From CAVXJN01 sp963762165 (lineage in GTDB: Bacteria; Pseudomonadota; Gammaproteobacteria; JASBUN01), in the NCBI GenBank assembly GCA_963762165.1, contig CAVXJN010000003.1, positions 310,001 to 374,000 on the forward strand: DNA of 64,000 nt, in the 5' to 3' direction. Every line of letters begins with the position of its first letter. Position 1 is the stretch's first letter. The notes under the pieces are model-generated. The model saw nothing but the letters and a program-made list of their open reading frames with translations. It was not told the DNA's origin and made no database searches. A program made the position numbers and the translations under genes. Below are positions 63,679 through 64,000 of this stretch, in pieces.

Positions 63679-64000
63679 CTAATGGGCCACCAGAAAGGAA
63701 ACACCCAAGGCACCGACGAAATCCCGGCCGCGACTTGCTCCGGCCCCGACCTCGTCGCCATCGATGCCCATCAAACGCGCCACCCGGTGGCGATGATAGC
63801 TGGCGAGCAGATTGCGAAACGGCAGCGCTTGAGCGCAGGTTTCAGCGAACAATTGCCGGTGCAGACTCGGCAGCCGGTACCAGGGTTCGGTGGGGCGGGC
63901 GTGATGTGCGTTGTGGTAGGGAAAGTTCAGCGCCAGCAGATTCACACCTGGAAAACGCGCAGACAACAGATTGCTGTACGTGTGCATTTGCTCGTACGCA
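63679..64000 (-). CDS. Fatty acid desaturase, C-terminal part
   Basis: The gene enters from the right edge; 106 C-terminal codons are visible. They include NFPYHNAHHARPTEPWYRLP, the last histidine box (HNxHH) of membrane fatty acid desaturases, followed by LPSLHRQLF. The frame continues upstream of the first internal ATG to the end of the window (AYEQMHTY), so no start can be assigned. Substrate not known. Confidence 0.75.
   Translation of the reverse strand, partial: AYEQMHTYSNLLSARFPGVNLLALNFPYHNAHHARPTEPWYRLPSLHRQLFAETCAQALPFRNLLASYHRHRVARLMGIDGDEVGAGASRGRDFVGALGVSFLVAH

Overview
The window is a GC-rich chromosomal stretch that reads as a gammaproteobacterium. Supporting marks are the split PntAA/PntAB/PntB transhydrogenase, a DsrC/TusE-fold protein, OpgG/OpgH, UbiK next to the ComM-like ATPase, FetAB, a GlnK-Amt operon, Rep helicase and biosynthetic SpeA. 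I saw no insertion sequence, prophage or CRISPR array. The species cannot be named from this sequence. Coding density is high and many neighbouring genes overlap by ATGA or GTGA.

Layout. 1-5.3 kb: start of gltB, soluble transhydrogenase sthA, a HAD phosphatase, a fructosamine kinase, and an HNH nuclease followed by a stand-alone 5'-3' exonuclease. 5.7-8.5 kb: pntAA-pntAB-pntB. 8.8-14.2 kb: a DsrC-like protein without the terminal cysteine, a non-coding stretch with a tight DnaA-box cluster (candidate origin), then priA, argS and a SPOR protein. 14.3-19.5 kb: a 3-hydroxyisobutyrate-dehydrogenase-like enzyme, divergent speA/speE and the fetAB exporter (fetB frameshifted). 19.6-24.6 kb: a twin-CDGSH protein, a torF-glnK-amt operon behind a sigma-54 promoter, ubiK and comM. 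24.7-32.4 kb: a tightly overlapping operon of FN3 membrane protein, M20 carbamoylase, cysteine hydrolase, sodium symporter, tiny symporter partner, carbamoyltransferase (frameshifted) and asparagine synthase. 32.5-39.1 kb: rep, a di-heme cytochrome c and a marR-emrA-emrB efflux operon. 39.2-46.8 kb: tRNA-Arg(CCG) with a decayed tandem copy, opgG-small ORF-opgH, and two paralogous putative outer-membrane barrels (the first frameshifted). 46.9-50.6 kb: a PDC-sensor protein, an unknown protein, a PEP-CTERM tail and a TreT-like trehalose synthase. 50.8-61.1 kb: a divergent guanidine system. 61.1-64 kb: an EamA transporter, a sugar isomerase-like protein, a lactonase-like hydrolase and the end of a fatty acid desaturase.

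The most notable system is at 50.8-61.1 kb. Genes usually named for urea metabolism (carboxylase, allophanate hydrolase, two DUF1989 proteins) face an ABC importer operon whose leader carries a clear guanidine-I (ykkC) riboswitch. The intergenic region also holds two divergent -24/-12 (sigma-54) promoters and an NtrC-like dyad between them. This suggests guanidine uptake and breakdown under AND logic: nitrogen limitation starts transcription, and guanidine is needed to read through the importer leader. The 25-32 kb operon looks like a second, undescribed route for a carbamoylated nitrogen compound.

Three genes (fetB, the carbamoyltransferase, one barrel) and one possible mini-gene each need exactly one base added or removed to be intact. 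That pattern could be assembly indels rather than true decay.
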